Assembly (NCBI GenBank): GCA_029990175.1 | Contig: JARKIP010000023.1 | Coordinates: 19,797,501 to 19,861,500, forward strand | Reading direction: 5' to 3' | Length of the DNA stretch: 64,000 nucleotides | Origin: Petunia secreta | Taxonomy: Eukaryota > Streptophyta > Magnoliopsida > Solanales > Solanaceae | Shown: positions 31,955 to 43,589 of the stretch, piece after piece | Position numbering within the stretch: position 1 is the first letter of the stretch | Layout of the letters: every line of letters starts with the position of its first letter | The notes under the pieces: model-generated | The model's database searches: none | What the model was told of the DNA's origin: nothing | Seen by the model: only the letters and a program-made list of their open reading frames with translations | Made by a program: the position numbers and the translations under genes

Positions 31955-34900
31955 TGTCACGCCCTAAAATTTACTAAAAAAAAAATAAATAAATAAAAGG
32001 TAGGTTGTGACTTAGGTGTTTAAAGGTACAAAGTTATTTAGAGATTTTTTTTTTTTCGGAGTCGCCACTTGACATAGTTCAAAGGTGTGCCAAGTCACCA
32101 AAGAGGTACCTTGGAACACCTATGACTCGTAAGTGGTCTGCGTCAGAGTTCCGAGTAAGGATCTCGATTGACTCGCGGGAAGGTGTTAGGCACCCTCGAG
32201 TCCTGTGCCAAGCACAGTTGCTTTTATTGACGCAATTTTCGATTTATTAAATATGGTTGTATTATTTTGCCGTTTTAAACTTTAATTCAGAAAAAATTTA
32301 AAATGTTATTCTTATCCGACTTCACGGAAGATCGGACGGATTAACACTTTAACTCATAATAGCTAAAATATATTACGCATTTCCAACCTCGCAGAGGATT
32401 GGTCTATTTTTACGGATTTTTACATGTATCGCATTTGCTTCCGACGTTGTTGATTAAATGTGGCTTAATTTAATATTTACAAATAAAAAGCAATTCAAAT
32501 TAAATCAAGAAAACTTACTAAATTTACATTAAAAACTATTGGGGCTTAACATTGAAAGACTGAAATTAATCGAACTAGATTCGCAAAATTTTTGGCTCAC
32601 TTGGTTTATTATAGCCTTAAACTTAAAGGCTGGAGCTAAAAAGGGCCGGATTTGCAAAAATATAAGGCCCATTTCGTTTTCAAATTTATGTTGACAGAAT
32701 TGCACTTATGTTCTCTTTTGCCTATTTGCTTCAACATTTGGCCATTTGGAAATTCAATTTAGTTTCAGCCCACTGTTGTTCACAAAAATTTGCATAAATG
32801 TACTTTATTTTATTTGCTCTTGCACATGTATCCTATCTGTCAGTCTACTTTAAAATATAGCCAGAATTATCAAGGTTTTTTTTTGTAAATCGAGTTTTTG
32901 TCTAATTTTAATTCCATTTTTTCTTTTTAATTCCATAGTAAATTTTCATCAAAAGAACTCGTAACATTGATTGGAGCACATATTTTTACAAGTATAAAGT
33001 GCTGCCACGTTATTTTAAAACTTGTTTCCGAAACACATTTGTTTGCGCAAATAATCACTTTTTGCTCAAGTTTTCAGGTCTGGCCCTAAATGTTATGACA
33101 GTGCTGTTTTTGCAATTTTTAATTTTTTAAACAATTGGTATACAAGTAACAACTTTGCCGTATATGTTTGCTATAAGAAGACTAAACACACATAAGCAAG
33201 CTAACATAGGTACAAATTAACTATTTCATACATTAACATAGCTAAAACATACATAGAATCAATATGAAATGGAAGAAAAAAGAAGAAAAGTCTTACCTAG
33301 TACAAATCAAACTTCCAAAAGTGAGTAGTAGAAACTTGCAGCCACTCAAACAGCGAGCAAAATCAACCAGCAAGCAAGATCAATCAAGCAAACTAAGTCC
33401 CAGTAAAACCCAAACCAAAGCTATCCTTTCTTGCTATTCACTCTTCAGCTTTTGCTCCTTTCTTTCTCTTTTTTTTTTTTCGAAATTCTTTTCTATCTTT
33501 TTTCTTTTCAGATCTCGATATTTTTGTGTTCTTTAGGTGGTTGAAAGGAGTTAATGTGTATTAATGTTGTGTTCTATGTATCTCTTTTATAGCTGAAATA
33601 AATAAGCCTTCTCTCCTCTCCAACTTCCAAAGAATTCAGTTCTTGTCCCCCCTTCAACTAGCCAAGCATGCTGGGCAATAAATGCAAAGTGAGGAGGAGG
33701 TGGAGTGTGGCAGGGGTGAAGTGCTGCCATCCCTGCCACCTGACTTTACTTTTACTTTGACCTTGACTCCCTTTTTCAAGTCTTAACATTCAGCTTTCTA
33801 GGCTTAGTTAATGAAGCAAAAAGGAACCAAACTAAATTTATGCTTCTAGACTAACTCACATCCAGGATTCAACTATCTACTTGTTCTATATGTGCTTCAA
33901 GCCAATGTTGGTACAGATTCACTAGCACAAGAACAAACAGATTTACCAATATGCATTTGATTCTAACAGGGAACAAACAAAGCCATTTACACACTTAAGT
34001 AACTAAAGCAAAACAGAACTGAACATACAGATTTGATACTCATGCACAATCTGGCATTGCTTAACATTCACTCACCAAAAGTGCACCTAACAACACCTTT
34101 GTACTTGAACAGAACTAACTGCCAACAAACCAAGCAACTATCTAACTTCACTTTGTATGGAACTGAACAACTTGAACATAATAATCTAGACAGGCTGCAT
34201 ACATACACATACAACATCACATGAACATGCCTTGAGCAGATTAAACAACAGAAACAGAATGCTCAATGCTTGAACGCTGACTCGTAAACAGGAACATACT
34301 TCAAACACGCTAATTCAATTGAACGCTGGACAAATATTGAGTTTACAAGCTTCCAATGTTTAAACTAATCATGTTTCCAACTAATGCCAATGTACAAATG
34401 GGCTACTTCTACATGCCAACTTTAAACTAGATAACATTTAGCATTTAACAAAATCTAATCAAACAGATAAAAGCGAGGGGTAAGGATGAAACCGTTAAGA
34501 CAAAGTAATATCACCATCACGCCTAGTTAAAGCCGCATCCACTGTGTCGCTGTTATATCTCCGCTCTGAACAGTCATCGCAAAGCTATCGTCACTGTGGC
34601 TGCGTCACTAACACTGCCCAGACATGGCTGCATACATTCACAAACTGCTTCGACGTCGCCCTCATCGCTCACCCGAGCACTATCCCACTAATCGCTGTAT
34701 CAACACCGCAACACAGTCACCATAGCAACTAACGTCACAGCGCTGCCTCGACATCATTGTCGCAGCTTTGCCAAATGAATCGTCATCACTGCCTCGGAAA
34801 CTGCCTCGCCATCTCCAAATAAACGCTATCGAACTAGTGCTGTGAACAGCCCCGAGCTATCATCACGAGCCATTATCACAGTCCCATTGCCTCACCATTT

Positions 34901-35815
34901 AACCAAACACAGCAGCCTCGTCGTCTCCTTCAAACTGCCTCGACATTGCGTCGCCAACACCTCCACACATATTCATCAACATAGCCCCTCCAAATATTGC
35001 CACCACGACATAACAAAATAGCAACAAAAAGAAAAAAATAAGAAGAAAGAAGAGGGAAAACAAAACGGGGCAGAAATGGGTACAAGGGCAGGGGTTTTCA
35101 TGAAAAGTTACCTTCACAATAGTATAGGGGAGGGTGAGAGGAGTCCGAGCACACAAGGGTCGTCGGAAAAAATGGAGCTTCGCCGGAGTAGGGTGGTGAC
35201 CGTCCTTTTAAAGCCCGATCTACGCAAATTGAAGGGGATTTTGGAGAAGATGAGTTCGGATATGGAAAGAGGGGACTGCGGCGGTTCTGGAAATGTATCA
35301 TTTTGCCGGAGACGATGGTGGTTGGTCATCGACGGTGGCGGAACGCGGCGGAGTCCGGCGATGCTCAAAATAGGGCAAAGTTCCCCTTAACTGAGATGAT
35401 TTGTGCGAAAAAAGTGAACAAAAATGGCAATTTTTTGGTTTTATATCATCATGTGGGCCGGGTTGAATATTGGGTTTGGGCCTATGGGTCATTGGATTGG
35501 GCTAGCCTTTCTTTCTTCAGATTTATTAGACTAATTAGACTAATTGGCCCTTACACTAGACTACAACTAATTGTCATCTCGAACTAATTAACCAAATAAT
35601 TAACACACAAAACTTGTAACATGAATCAATTAGCACATAACATCAATTAAACATTACTCATAATTTACATCCTATTATTATTATTTTTGTTAATTTTCTA
35701 GCATTTTTCTTCCTGATTAATTGCTAAAATAGTCAAAGAAATTGCATAATCACATGACAATTATCACAGATATCTTATGCATTTTTTTTATTTATGCCAA
35801 AATTAGGTGATTACA
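31955..35815 (-). repeat. 5' LTR of element C (3861 bp)
   Basis: Nearly identical to 14081-17943. In the transcription direction it runs from TGTAATCACC to GGGCGTGACA. The only clear TATA box I found (33592-33581) lies beyond the middle, which would make a long U3 and an R-U5 of about 1.6 kb. Confidence 0.97.
33581..33592 (-). promoter_or_regulatory. Predicted TATA box of element C
   Basis: CTATAAAAGAGA on the minus strand, with transcription expected to start about 25-35 bases downstream (near 33555). The same motif is in the other LTR at about 15709-15720. Confidence 0.55.
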
Positions 35816-35820
35816 ATTGT

Positions 35821-36414
35821 TTGATTATTGAGGCCTGATAATTGAACACTATCTATGGTTTTTAGATTGAACTCGAAAGAGGGAATTTAATTACGCAATA
35901 AGAAAGAATAGGACTAGTTTGTGAACCCGGGCATCGGGGAACCAATTTGTGAGTAGGATAGACATATACCTGCTCGCCTAGTTTAACTCATTACAGAATT
36001 TGTTAATGCGTGCACGTGATTCAACCCATAGACATATAGGGATTGGAGTAGCCTGCATAGACCGTGAAGAATCGAAAGGTTTTCATGGGTACATTTAACC
36101 TGTAGTTAGCAATCTAGGAAATCAAGAAGTAGAATCAACTGGAAAACTCAACTGGATTGTTCGTAACTCTGACCCGGGACCGTCATCTTTTATTGATAAC
36201 AACGTAGAATTTGCTCTGTTACTTGATTTCAATTACTTATTTTTATTACTGCATTTAGTTAGTAAATTCTCAACCATTGGAAAAAGATCCCTGAATAGTT
36301 TTAGGAAATTGTTTGCTAGAATTCAATCTGAATAGTCCTCGTGGGAACGATACTCTACTTATCACTTTATTACTTGTCGACCACGTATACTTGCGTGTGT
36401 GTTTGGGAGCAACA
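35821..36414 (+). repeat. 5' LTR of element B, right part
   Basis: Continues the 5' LTR after the second ATTGT copy (35816-35820). It has 594 bp, the same length as 40296-40889 of the 3' LTR, and ends TTTGGGAGCAACA. Confidence 0.95.
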
Positions 36415-36420
36415 AGTTTT

Positions 36421-36438
36421 TGGCGCCGTTGCCGGGGA
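36421..36438 (+). other. Primer-binding site of element B
   Basis: TGGCGCCGTTGCCGGGGA six bases after the LTR end. It differs by one base from that of element A (TGGCGCCGTTGCCAGGGA). This type is typical of Athila-group elements. Confidence 0.85.
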
Positions 36439-36537
36439 CTAAATTGACTGTTTTCTTTTTGAACAATTTATTATTTTCTATTCAGGTTTAATTTTTTTTA
36501 ATTTTATTTTTAGTTTATTATTTTATTACTAGTTTAC

Positions 36538-37527
36538 ATGGCATCTTTTAATGAAAGTGGGTTGAATGATGGTTGCTCAAATTTTGTTGATTCTTGTCTA
36601 CTTTGTGGAGGACATCATTTTTGAGAAAATTGCCCGAGTCTTCCAGCCCTGCGAGACTGGTTATGTGAATTTTCTACCACCTTTGATTGGAATTTTTGTA
36701 AATTGTGTGGTGGTCGGTGGAATGATTGTCCTAAGTGTCATGCTCCTTCCCCCAATAATTTTGGTGATGATTCTAATGATGTTTGTGAGTTTGACAGGAG
36801 CGATAAAGTGCAGGTTGTTAGCGAAACTTGGCTAATGGAGCAATCCAAACTCTTAGAAGCTTATGGGGATTTCAGGAGTGAACTTGCAAATATGACGAGG
36901 TAATTTATAGAAGAGAGGGTTGTGCTCAGGCAAGAGATCGACGAATTTGGCTTGACTATTCACGATTTGGAGGAGAATTTGAGTGATATGGTTGAGGTGT
37001 CTAATGCCCAATTATCAGTTGTCGTGAATAGTAGATTTGAGATAGAAGAGCTTAGAAGCCAATTTGAAGAGCAAAAAGTGGAATTCCTACCATTCGACCC
37101 AATAGCAGTTGATGATGCCAAGGTTGAGAAAATCACATTAGAGTCAAGTGAGGAAATAGAAAACATCATAGGTGAGGACTCTAGTGTTTGTGCAAGTGAG
37201 GGTGTCAAAAGTAATGCAACTTTAGAATTGAAGCGCATTGGACCTCATTCCAATCATTTTTCAACATTGTGTTTGGATGGTGACATGAAAATTGAGCCAC
37301 CCGAGCATATGAAGAAACAAAAGGAGGAGGAACAAGGTGCCTATATTTTAGAGTTTGTGATGCCGAGGAGACAAAACGACATCCCTCATTTAAAGGCTAA
37401 GAAGTACAAAATGCGGCATTGTTTACTTGGTCCTGTTGTATTTTTGCCACCACCCCAATACCATAGTTGTAAACTTGAGGCAAAGTTGGGGATTCAATTC
37501 ATTAGTTCAAGGTGGAGACAAAAGTGA
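36538..37527 (+). pseudogene. Gag-like ORF of element B with two in-frame stops
   Basis: One frame runs from ATG 36538 (MASFNESGLNDG) to the stop at 37527, interrupted only by TGA at 36622-36624 and TAA at 36901-36903. The N-terminus has two cysteine clusters: CLLCGGHHF-stop-ENC, which resembles the CX2CGGPHX4C knuckle of Athila-group gag proteins, and CKLCGGRWNDCPKC. A coiled coil follows (QEIDEFGLTIHDLEENLSDM, FEIEELRSQFEEQ) and an acidic region. Nothing like protease or RT follows. This supports a gag-derived ORF in a non-autonomous element. Similarity to gag is from motif memory only. Confidence 0.65.
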
Positions 37528-39565
37528 TGAAGTTGTCTTCGTCGTGCCACGACGTTAACTAAGGCGGTTCTTGGGAGGCAACCCAATTTGCTTGCTTTAC
37601 TTTTATTTATTTTTATTAGTATTTTTATAGTTGTATATTACTTTGGGTGATTCTTTGGATTGCAGGTTCATGTAATGTCGAGGCTAAGTGTGGGTGTCCT
37701 CACCCTTGCCCAATATTGATGACCTGATGAGGGAAGTCTGTGTACCTCATACTATATGGAAGCTTGGAGGATGCTAGCACCAAGGACTAGAATCTTCAGG
37801 GAAGTTTTCTTTACCTTGCGCTTGCTTATTTTTAGCACTGAGGACAGTGCTTAGTTTAAGTGTGGGGTGGGGAACTACCCTTTATTTATTTTTGAGGTTA
37901 GGGATGCATGTACCGTAGGATTTTCTTTTGTTACTTGACTTTATTTTTATTTGTTTCTTGCTTTAATATATGAAAAAAAAATTAGAAAACCAATGAAAAA
38001 TTCCAAAAAGATTTTCCTTTTAGTTTTATTAGTGGTACATGTCATCTACCCCGTGGTTTTTCTTATGGCCTCGGTTCTTTTCCACGGGGAGACCTTTGAA
38101 CCGGGTAGTTTTTATTTTTATTAGGATTAGGATAGTTAGTTGTAGATGACCCTAGACGTAGGAAAAAGGTAGAATGCTAGGTGCCTTTGAATTGTTTGAT
38201 ACCGGTGGACTTGAATTGATTGCATGTGCTATTTGTGGTGTCCTTGGGTTTTAATTGTGATGCATGCCTAGGAAAAATTGGAACGACCCTCTTGAGATGC
38301 TTGAGTCCACTTGCTTGATTTTGTTGTGAACCTTTGTGCATTAGTGCTTAAATTTCCACAAGTTGCGTTCTAGATGCTTGAGTGAGAGTTGTTGATGGAA
38401 CCTTTTTGTGTGGACCATGTGCGATGTGTGTGTGAGGCATATTCTTGTTTACTCCATGTTGCATAGTAATGTCTAGAACTTGCCCCGTGTGTGTGCAAAG
38501 CGAAATCCTAGGTTTGCTCTATTCGGGAAATGATACAAGGCCTTCTTTTGTTTGCCTACCCTTACATATATACCTTGGAAAAAAATTATTGTTGTGATTT
38601 CTTTGACCCTTTTTGTTGGCACCCACACCCCGAGCCTACCCATTTGTTCTAAATTGTCTCTTTTGGCCCTTTACTCCTTAAGCACTTTAGTTGGTATTGT
38701 GTTGTTGGTTGGAGTTGTGGTTGGATGTTGGGAGGTTTTTGAGTGGAGCTCATGAAGGGGAATAATTGAAAAAATTGTGAAGTAGTGAAAAGCATTGGCA
38801 AGGTTGGATGAAATTGAAAATTGAAAAAATAGCAAAGAAAGAAAAAAATTGTGGAAAAAGAAATAAAGAGAAAAGAGTATCCATTCCTTGCTAGTGTGTG
38901 CTTAATAGAAAAATGCTACTTAGGAGAAGGTGTATGTGTAGAAGTGTTGATTGGGTGGCTTGATGAGATTGATGCTTAATTTGAATGTGATATATTAAAG
39001 TGCTTAGGGAGGTAGTCACTATTACCATATGTATCCTACCCGCCTCTTAGCCTACATTACGACCTTTCTAAAGTCCTAGTTAATCCCGATTGGAGTGAGC
39101 TTACATTAGTGGAGTCCTACACTACGGGCAAGCCTATGGTACATTGTGTGTGATATGTGAGATTTTCATGAGAGTGAGTGAATTCATTTATTGCCCCCGT
39201 TCTATTCATGATATTGATTTTGTGTGTGATTTTTGGGGGGGCACTCTTTTGCTTCATATTGGTGAGGGCACGTGGTTTGCATGTAATAGGTGAAGTTGGT
39301 GGCTTCTTGGTTGAGTAGATAGGTGTGATTTTGTGGGAGCATGGTTGCATTAAGTTGAGTTTGTGCATTTCAGCTATTTTGGGGTGGTTGTTCTCATATT
39401 TTTTGTTTTGGTAAATTGTTGGCATGTTTGTGGATCCATAGTAGTCATGTGTGCATTGGTTCAATGGTCGGTATCAACCATAGTCATAGGCAGACCTGTT
39501 TTACCTAGGTTGGGAAGTTAGTTGTGACTTGCTCGAGGGCGAGCAAGGGTTCAAGTGTGGGGTGG
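37528..39565 (+). other. Non-coding interior of element B up to the purine tract
   Basis: About 2 kb without supported genes. It begins with a segment shared with element A (CACGACGTTAAC ... TTCTTGGGAGGCAACCCAA, 37545-37595) and contains GTGTGGGGTGGGGAAC at 37858. It ends with the purine-rich AAGTGTGGGGTGG tract (39553-39565) that should prime plus-strand synthesis directly before the 3' LTR. Confidence 0.7.
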
Positions 39566-40889
39566 TGATGTTTGGCATTTTATGCTAATATTTCCTTAAT
39601 ATTTCCTCACGTTTGAGATTGTTATTCGCTCGTTTTATGGTTTATGAATGTGGTTTTGCACTAATTTTATGTCGTGTGTATGTAGGTTGTGATGCAGTGC
39701 AATTGGAGCTTTTAAGAGCATGATTGAGCAAGAAAAGATTTGATTTTGATTGAGGATTGGATCGAGCACACGAAGGCACGACACGAGAGAGCAAAGGAGC
39801 GAACGGAACAGGAAAATGGCTGGGCGCTGTGGGCCATGCGCCGCGCCTCCCAACGCGCGCCACCCCCAAGCGCGGTTCTCCATGCGGCGCATGGCCAAGG
39901 CGGAATGATTTTGGCGTCCTCTGTCCAAGCTCACGCGTTCCGAGGCGCGGGGGCGCCCGTTATAGCGCCCCTTGTGCGCGTTTTTACTTCCTATTTCGTC
40001 TAGGATTGGGTCTAACTTATTACTAGGTGTTTGTAAACTCTATAAATACTCTTTTACTTAGTTTTTCATCGGAGTTCAGACCTTTGGAGCAAGTTTTGGA
40101 GGAGAGGGGAGGAGCCCTAGATGTCTTCTACACAAGTTCTTTCTCTCTTTCTCTCTTTCTCTTATTCTTCTCTTTAATTCTATAGTTTGTTTGTTCTCGG
40201 GTTAGAGTAAATACATGAAGGTTGATGTTTGAAAGTTGATTTCTATATATTGATTTACCATTATGGATTGTTTATTCTTTCTTGATCATAATTGTTTGCT
40301 TATTGAGGCCTGATAATTGAACACTATCTATGGTTTTTAGATTGAACTCGAAAGAGGGAATTTAATTACGCAATAAGAAAGAATAGGACTAGTTTGTGAA
40401 CCCGGGCATCGGGGAACCAATTTGTGAGTAGGATAGACATATACCTGCTCGCCTAGTTTAACTCATTACAGAATTTGTTAATGCGTGCACGTGATTCAAC
40501 CCATAGACATATAGGGATTGGAGTAGCCTGCATAGACCGTGAAGAATCGAAAGGTTTTCATGGGTACATTTAACCTGTAGTTAGCAATCTAGGAAATCAA
40601 GAAGTAGAATCAACTGGAAAACTCAACTGGATTGTTCGTAACTCTGACCCGGGACCGTCATCTTTTATTGATAACAACGTAGAATTTGCTCTGTTACTTG
40701 ATTTCAATTACTTGTTTTTATTACTGCATTTAGTTAGTAAATTCTCAACCATTGGAAAAAGATCCCTGAATAGTTTTAGGAAATTGTTTGCTAGAATTCA
40801 GTCTGAATAGTCCTCGTGGGAACGATACTCTACTTATCACTTTATTACTTGTCGACCACGTATACTTGTGTGTGTGTTTGGGAGCAACA
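39566..40889 (+). repeat. 3' LTR of element B (1324 bp)
   Basis: Uninterrupted copy of the LTR, from TGATGTTTGG to GGAGCAACA, followed by TSD GACAT. It carries an 8-bp CTTTCTCT expansion near 40150 and about a dozen substitutions relative to the split 5' LTR. Confidence 0.97.
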
Positions 40890-41340
40890 GACATCAAAGT
40901 CCACCGGGCAATCTAAGATCACAAAGTCCGCCGGGAATATAAATTTCTCCACCTTCACTAGAACATTGGTGACCACTCCAATTGGTTGCTTCATGGAATG
41001 GTCGGCCATTTGCAAGTTCATATTTGTAGCTTTAGGAACTTCCTAGGTAGTCAAAGTCTTATAGACCGCATACAGAATCAAATTGATGCTAGCTCCAAGA
41101 TCACATAGAGCTTTAGGGAAATGTTTCCCTCCAATTGTGCATGGAACCGTGAAGGCTCTGGGTCCTCCATCTTCCTTGCCATATGCTTTAAAACAATTGG
41201 ACTACATTGATGAGTCACCTTACTTGGCTCATAATCCTCATAATTCTTCTTGGTCACAAGATCTTTCACAAGTTTTGCAATATTTGGAATTTTGGTTCAA
41301 TGTGTCAACCAAAGAGAGGTAGATGGATGTTGATGCTATC
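40890..41340 (-). pseudogene. Element A protease, N-terminal part
   Basis: Combining frames on the minus strand gives FTVPCTIGGKHFPKALCDLGAS, the Athila-type aspartic protease with catalytic Asp in CDLGAS near 41090, then the flap region (NFIFPADFVILDCPVDF) up to the GACAT TSD. The rest continues at 13359. Frameshifts occur near 41150 and 41050. The ILG half of the domain is on the other side of 27.5 kb of nested DNA. Confidence 0.75.
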
Positions 41341-41345
41341 TTATC

Positions 41346-43463
41346 TCAAATTTTCTTAGCTTGAGATTCTTGTTTTTGTTTCATACGTTTTTGTGGGAAA
41401 GGAAATGGAATTTTGGGTATGGAGCTTGGACTAGGAGGGCTTTGTTTGGGTGGTGGAATTTTCTTTGGTTTGGCTTTTTGAGAGGTAATGACTTCGCGGA
41501 TTGGTTCTTGAGGGATTGCCTCATTATCAACTTCATTTCTTGAAATCTCTACTTCAACATCCTTTGCCTTGTCTTGGTATAACTCTTCCTCCTTGTTTTG
41601 CTCTCCCTTTTTCATTTCTACTTCATCCACATCTCCTTTGGATTTAGGATCTTCCCATGTTTTCCACTCCTTGTCATAATTGCCATCACATGATCTTTCC
41701 CATTCCTCTTAGGATTCACTACCGTGCCACTTGGCAATGCTCCTTGAGGTTTTTGATTCACTTGGTGAGAGAGGGTTCTCAGTTGAGATTCAAGGGCTTT
41801 GATGGAAGTACTATGAGCATTGACTATTTGCTTAATCTCTTTGATATCATCGATATAACTTTCTTGATTCTTGAGGACTTCTCCCATTATCTCCTCCAAT
41901 TTTGATTGACTTCTCCCTTCATTCTCACCTTGCTTGTAAGGAGCTCTTGGTGTGTAGCTTTGGGAAGCACCAACTCCCCTTCCACCTTGATTGTTGCTCC
42001 AATTTTGTCTTCCTTGATCTTGCCTCCATTGGCCTTGTTGATACGACCTTTGATACCCACCTTGTTAGTAAGCCACAAAGTTGGGTTCTTCTTCATTTTG
42101 GACATTGAAATATTGCTCCGGAAAACACTCCTCTTGCCTTCTTTGAATGAGGGTTAGAGGTGGACCTCTGGGGTTGACATACCCAATTGGGGCCACTTGA
42201 TGGCCCGCGTTTGTAACTTGAAGATTTTCTACCTTGCTTGCCTTTTTCCCCTTTTCTTTCTTGGCACCTCTAAGGAGCTCAATGTTGGTCATGATTCGAG
42301 CCATTTGTTCTGCTTGATCTTCAAATCTTTTCATCATCATTTGGCTCATTCCTCCTTCACCATCTGGGTTTTGAGCTCTTGATTTCCAATCTTGAGATTG
42401 TTTGGCAACTTTGTTGATAATTTCCTTGACCTCTTGAAAGTTATGGTCCATGATAGCGCCTCCACATAAGTTGTTCATGGACGCTTGGTTGTTCTTGTTA
42501 AGCCCTTGGTAGAAACATTGCAAAAGCATATCATCTTCAAAACCATAAGTTGGGCAATATAGCAAAACCTATTGAAAGGCTTCCCATGCCTCATACAATG
42601 AATCGGTAGGATCTTTCTTGAACATGTACAACTTGTCTCTCATTGATGTTTGCTTGCCTTTGGGAAAGAACTTTGCCAAAAATTGCTTTACAAGTTCCTC
42701 CCAAATGTAAATTGAATTCTTTGGTAGCTTATTCAATCATGCCTTGGCCTTCCCCGATAGAGAATAGGGAAAGACTCTTAGGCGCAAAGACTCCTCCGTA
42801 CAGTGTGCCGACTTGTAAAGATGACACGTTTGCACAAAATTCCTCAAATATTCCGTTGGGTCATCATGCTTTCCACCACAAAATAGTCCATTTTGATCAA
42901 GTCCATGAAGAATCACTTGCGGGATATTGAAAGTCACATTCCCACGAATTGGTGGTGGCACAATGGTACTTGCAATAGTATCCAAATCTACTTCTTTCCT
43001 CCGAATCTTCCAATTCTTGAACATGTTGATTATCATTTCGACCACCCCTTGTATTCCTTTGGTTCCGATTGTCATTGCGAACATTCACCCGATTGACATT
43101 GGCTCTCTTATTAGCTTGGGCACCACAACCTCCTCGGTTTGCACCTCAGCCTCCTCTATTAGCATTGTATCCTGTTCGGTTTGCATTGCCCGCAAAAACA
43201 TCATTGTTACCCTCTCGAACTCCCTCATTGGCTTGAGCATTGCCATGAGGAATTGCATCATTTGGGGCTGCATTTTCCACTTGAGGTTCTTCATTTTCTT
43301 CAAAGGCACCTTAAATTCCATAACTCTCCTCACTAAGAGAAGTGTCATCATAATCATCCTCGGACTCTTCATACTAATCATTTGGAGAATTTGGAAATAG
43401 AACTCCCTCATTAGTACAATTGTAGAGGGGGTTCCTCATAGCTCTATCTGGATTCCTTCTCAT
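41346..43463 (-). pseudogene. Element A gag, broken
   Basis: Starts at about ATG 43463 (MRRNPDRAMRNPLYNC). An Asn/Arg-rich region, then the gag core: FNIPQVILHGLDQNGLFCG, DPTEYLRNFVQTCHLYK, LRLRVFPYSLSGKAKA (43084-42737), and LLQCFYQGLNKNNQASMNNL with GGAIMD (42565-42065). Later parts have NQKPQGALPSGTVVNP and MAIMTRSGK, typical of Athila gag C-termini, then a Pro/Lys-rich linker to protease. Stops near 43375 and 43310 and several frameshifts make it non-functional. Confidence 0.85.
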
Positions 43464-43566
43464 ACTAGAAGTCACCTACACACGACAAAACAAAGCACGA
43501 CATAAAAATAGGAACAACTAACAAGATTAGAACACAAAATATTCAACCTAATAGATGTACCGTAGC

Positions 43567-43584
43567 TCCCTGGCAACGGCGCCA
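43567..43584 (-). other. Primer-binding site of element A
   Basis: Minus strand TGGCGCCGTTGCCAGGGA, five bases inside the 5' LTR end (GGATCA). Confidence 0.85.
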
Positions 43585-43589
43585 AAATT

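Larger units (their letters stand above)
14081..35815 (-). mobile_element. Complete Ogre/Tat-type Ty3/Gypsy retrotransposon C (21.7 kb)
   Basis: Ends are TGTCACGCCC (14081) and GGTGATTACA (35815), flanked by the 5-bp TSD ATTGT at 14076-14080 and 35816-35820. On the minus strand the order is a 3861-bp 5' LTR, a TTGGCGACTCCGCTGGGG primer-binding site, a repeat-bearing leader, ORF1, gag-protease-G-patch, a short intron, pol with RT, RNase H, a second RNase H and integrase, a repeat-rich 3' untranslated region, a polypurine tract, and a 3863-bp 3' LTR. Extreme size, the extra ORF before gag, dual RNase H, the intron between protease and RT, and the 3' tandem repeats are all published hallmarks of Ogre elements. 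All three ORFs look open, and the LTRs are almost identical, so the insertion is young. Confidence 0.95.
13360..40889 (+). mobile_element. Non-autonomous Athila-type LTR retrotransposon B, itself split by element C
   Basis: Ends are TGATGTTTGG (13360) and GGGAGCAACA (40889), flanked by the 5-bp TSD GACAT at 13355-13359 and 40890-40894. Without the nested element C it is about 5.8 kb, with LTRs of 1315 and 1324 bp and an interior of about 3.15 kb. It has a primer-binding site (36421), a gag-like pseudogene (36538-37527) and a purine tract just before the 3' LTR. No protease, RT or integrase is present, so it must have used proteins of a related autonomous element. The LTRs differ at about a dozen positions. 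Confidence 0.95.

Noticed and set aside
38040..39500. Small frames in the interior of element B (38552-38755 and 39117-39464)
   Set aside because: Low-complexity or hydrophobic peptides without homology pattern in a region expected to be non-coding.
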